A stretch of 49,492 nucleotides of DNA, from the NCBI GenBank assembly GCA_937992175.1, contig CALKLF010000045.1, positions 1 to 49,492 on the forward strand, read 5' to 3'. Below, piece by piece: positions 49,176 through 49,492 of this stretch; position 1 is the stretch's first letter; every line of letters starts with the position of its first letter. Under the pieces are notes generated by a model, which had not been told where the DNA came from, did not search any database, and was given only the letters and a program-made list of their open reading frames with translations. The position numbers and the translations under genes are program-made. This stretch comes from an uncultured Fimbriimonadales bacterium (GTDB lineage Bacteria; Armatimonadota; Fimbriimonadia; Fimbriimonadales; GBS-DC).

Positions 49176-49492
49176 AGTGGTTTGACTCCTCGCAAATTTG
49201 TAGCGTATACTGACGCGAGCGAAGGTATTCGTGGATTCGTTGCTTAGTTAGCTCACAGTAGGCAGGTTCAATCTCGATACCGAGCGCGCGGCGATTGTGC
49301 ATGATTGCAGCGAGCAGAGTCGTGCCGCTCCCAGCGAAGGGGTCTAACACAAGGTCGCCTACATAGCTAAATAACTTGATACATCGCTTGGGCAGCTCCA
49401 GCGGGAACGGCGCAGGATGCCCCACACGCTTACGACTCTCGCCGTTGAAAGTCCACAGCCCGTTCGTCCACTCGATGAACTCTTCTTGCGTG
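49138..49492 (-). CDS. DNA methyltransferase (beta-class), 5' part outside the window
   Basis: About 117 C-terminal residues are present; the frame is open to the window edge. GLWTFNGESRKRVGHPAPFP then LELPKRCIKLFSYVGDLVLD leads into DPFAGSGTTLLAAIMHNRRA, the AdoMet-binding motif I. Motif I close to the C-terminus places it in the beta class (catalytic (S/D)PPY farther upstream, outside the window), an N4-cytosine or N6-adenine enzyme. It probably protects against the HNH nuclease it overlaps. Confidence 0.9.
   Translation of the reverse strand, partial: TQEEFIEWTNGLWTFNGESRKRVGHPAPFPLELPKRCIKLFSYVGDLVLDPFAGSGTTLLAAIMHNRRALGIEIEPAYCELTKQRIHEYLRSRQYTLQICEESNHYGEVATIQTEDH

Overview
The window is a GC-rich bacterial chromosome segment. 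Secreted proteins with a single dockerin-like Ca-binding loop (DxNxDGxVDDADLL), SLH-tailed and lipoprotein enzymes, a UbiD-family decarboxylase, a proteasome-type AAA ATPase and a K+-insensitive membrane pyrophosphatase together suggest a diderm, SLH-bearing, possibly thermophilic lineage such as Armatimonadota. That placement is inference from protein style, not from a marker gene.

Layout. 0.2-9.1 kb: a lipoprotein, hppA, a damaged dockerin protein with gene debris behind it, a Cys-rich membrane protein coupled to a biotinyl-like protein, an esterase, purQ-purS. 9.1-16.2 kb: cinA-thpR, an SLH-anchored FAD oxidoreductase, an SDR, tRNA-Glu, tsaD and a membrane protein. 16.24-22.70 kb: a compact (~6.4 kb) integrated element in tRNA-Thr(TGT), bounded by a 59-bp direct repeat and carrying integrase, XRE regulator, primase-helicase, a second small HTH gene, an unknown gene and a TerS-like gene, all on one strand. 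22.75-23.6 kb: a wrecked DNA methyltransferase and repeat debris. 23.6-26.5 kb: a STAS-CheA-CheW operon. 27-34 kb: a dockerin protein, an ARC/Mpa-like ATPase, an alkyltransferase-like protein, comEC, a DUF721/DciA-like gene, recF and a 6-phosphogluconate-dehydrogenase-like gene. 35-48.6 kb: glutamine cyclotransferase, an RfaE2-like nucleotidyltransferase, a large membrane protein, a DprA-like gene, DUF58, an alcohol dehydrogenase, ubiD, a phosphodiester glycosidase, an Rpn-type nuclease, a lytic transglycosylase with FliJ, and tsaB. The right edge holds an HNH endonuclease behind a DNA methyltransferase that runs off the window.

The most interesting unit is the tRNA-Thr element. Its content (int, repressor-like HTH, primase-helicase with an iteron-like array inside the gene, small-terminase-like gene at the far end, no capsid, portal or large terminase) matches the plan of phage-inducible chromosomal islands (phage satellites).

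Two genome-wide habits also stand out. Many start codons lie only 6-9 nt behind a TATAAT-like box with no Shine-Dalgarno, which implies leaderless mRNAs. Short palindromic repeats lie in inverted pairs between genes, and related palindromes have entered the reading frames of cheA, comEC and the DUF721 gene without breaking them.
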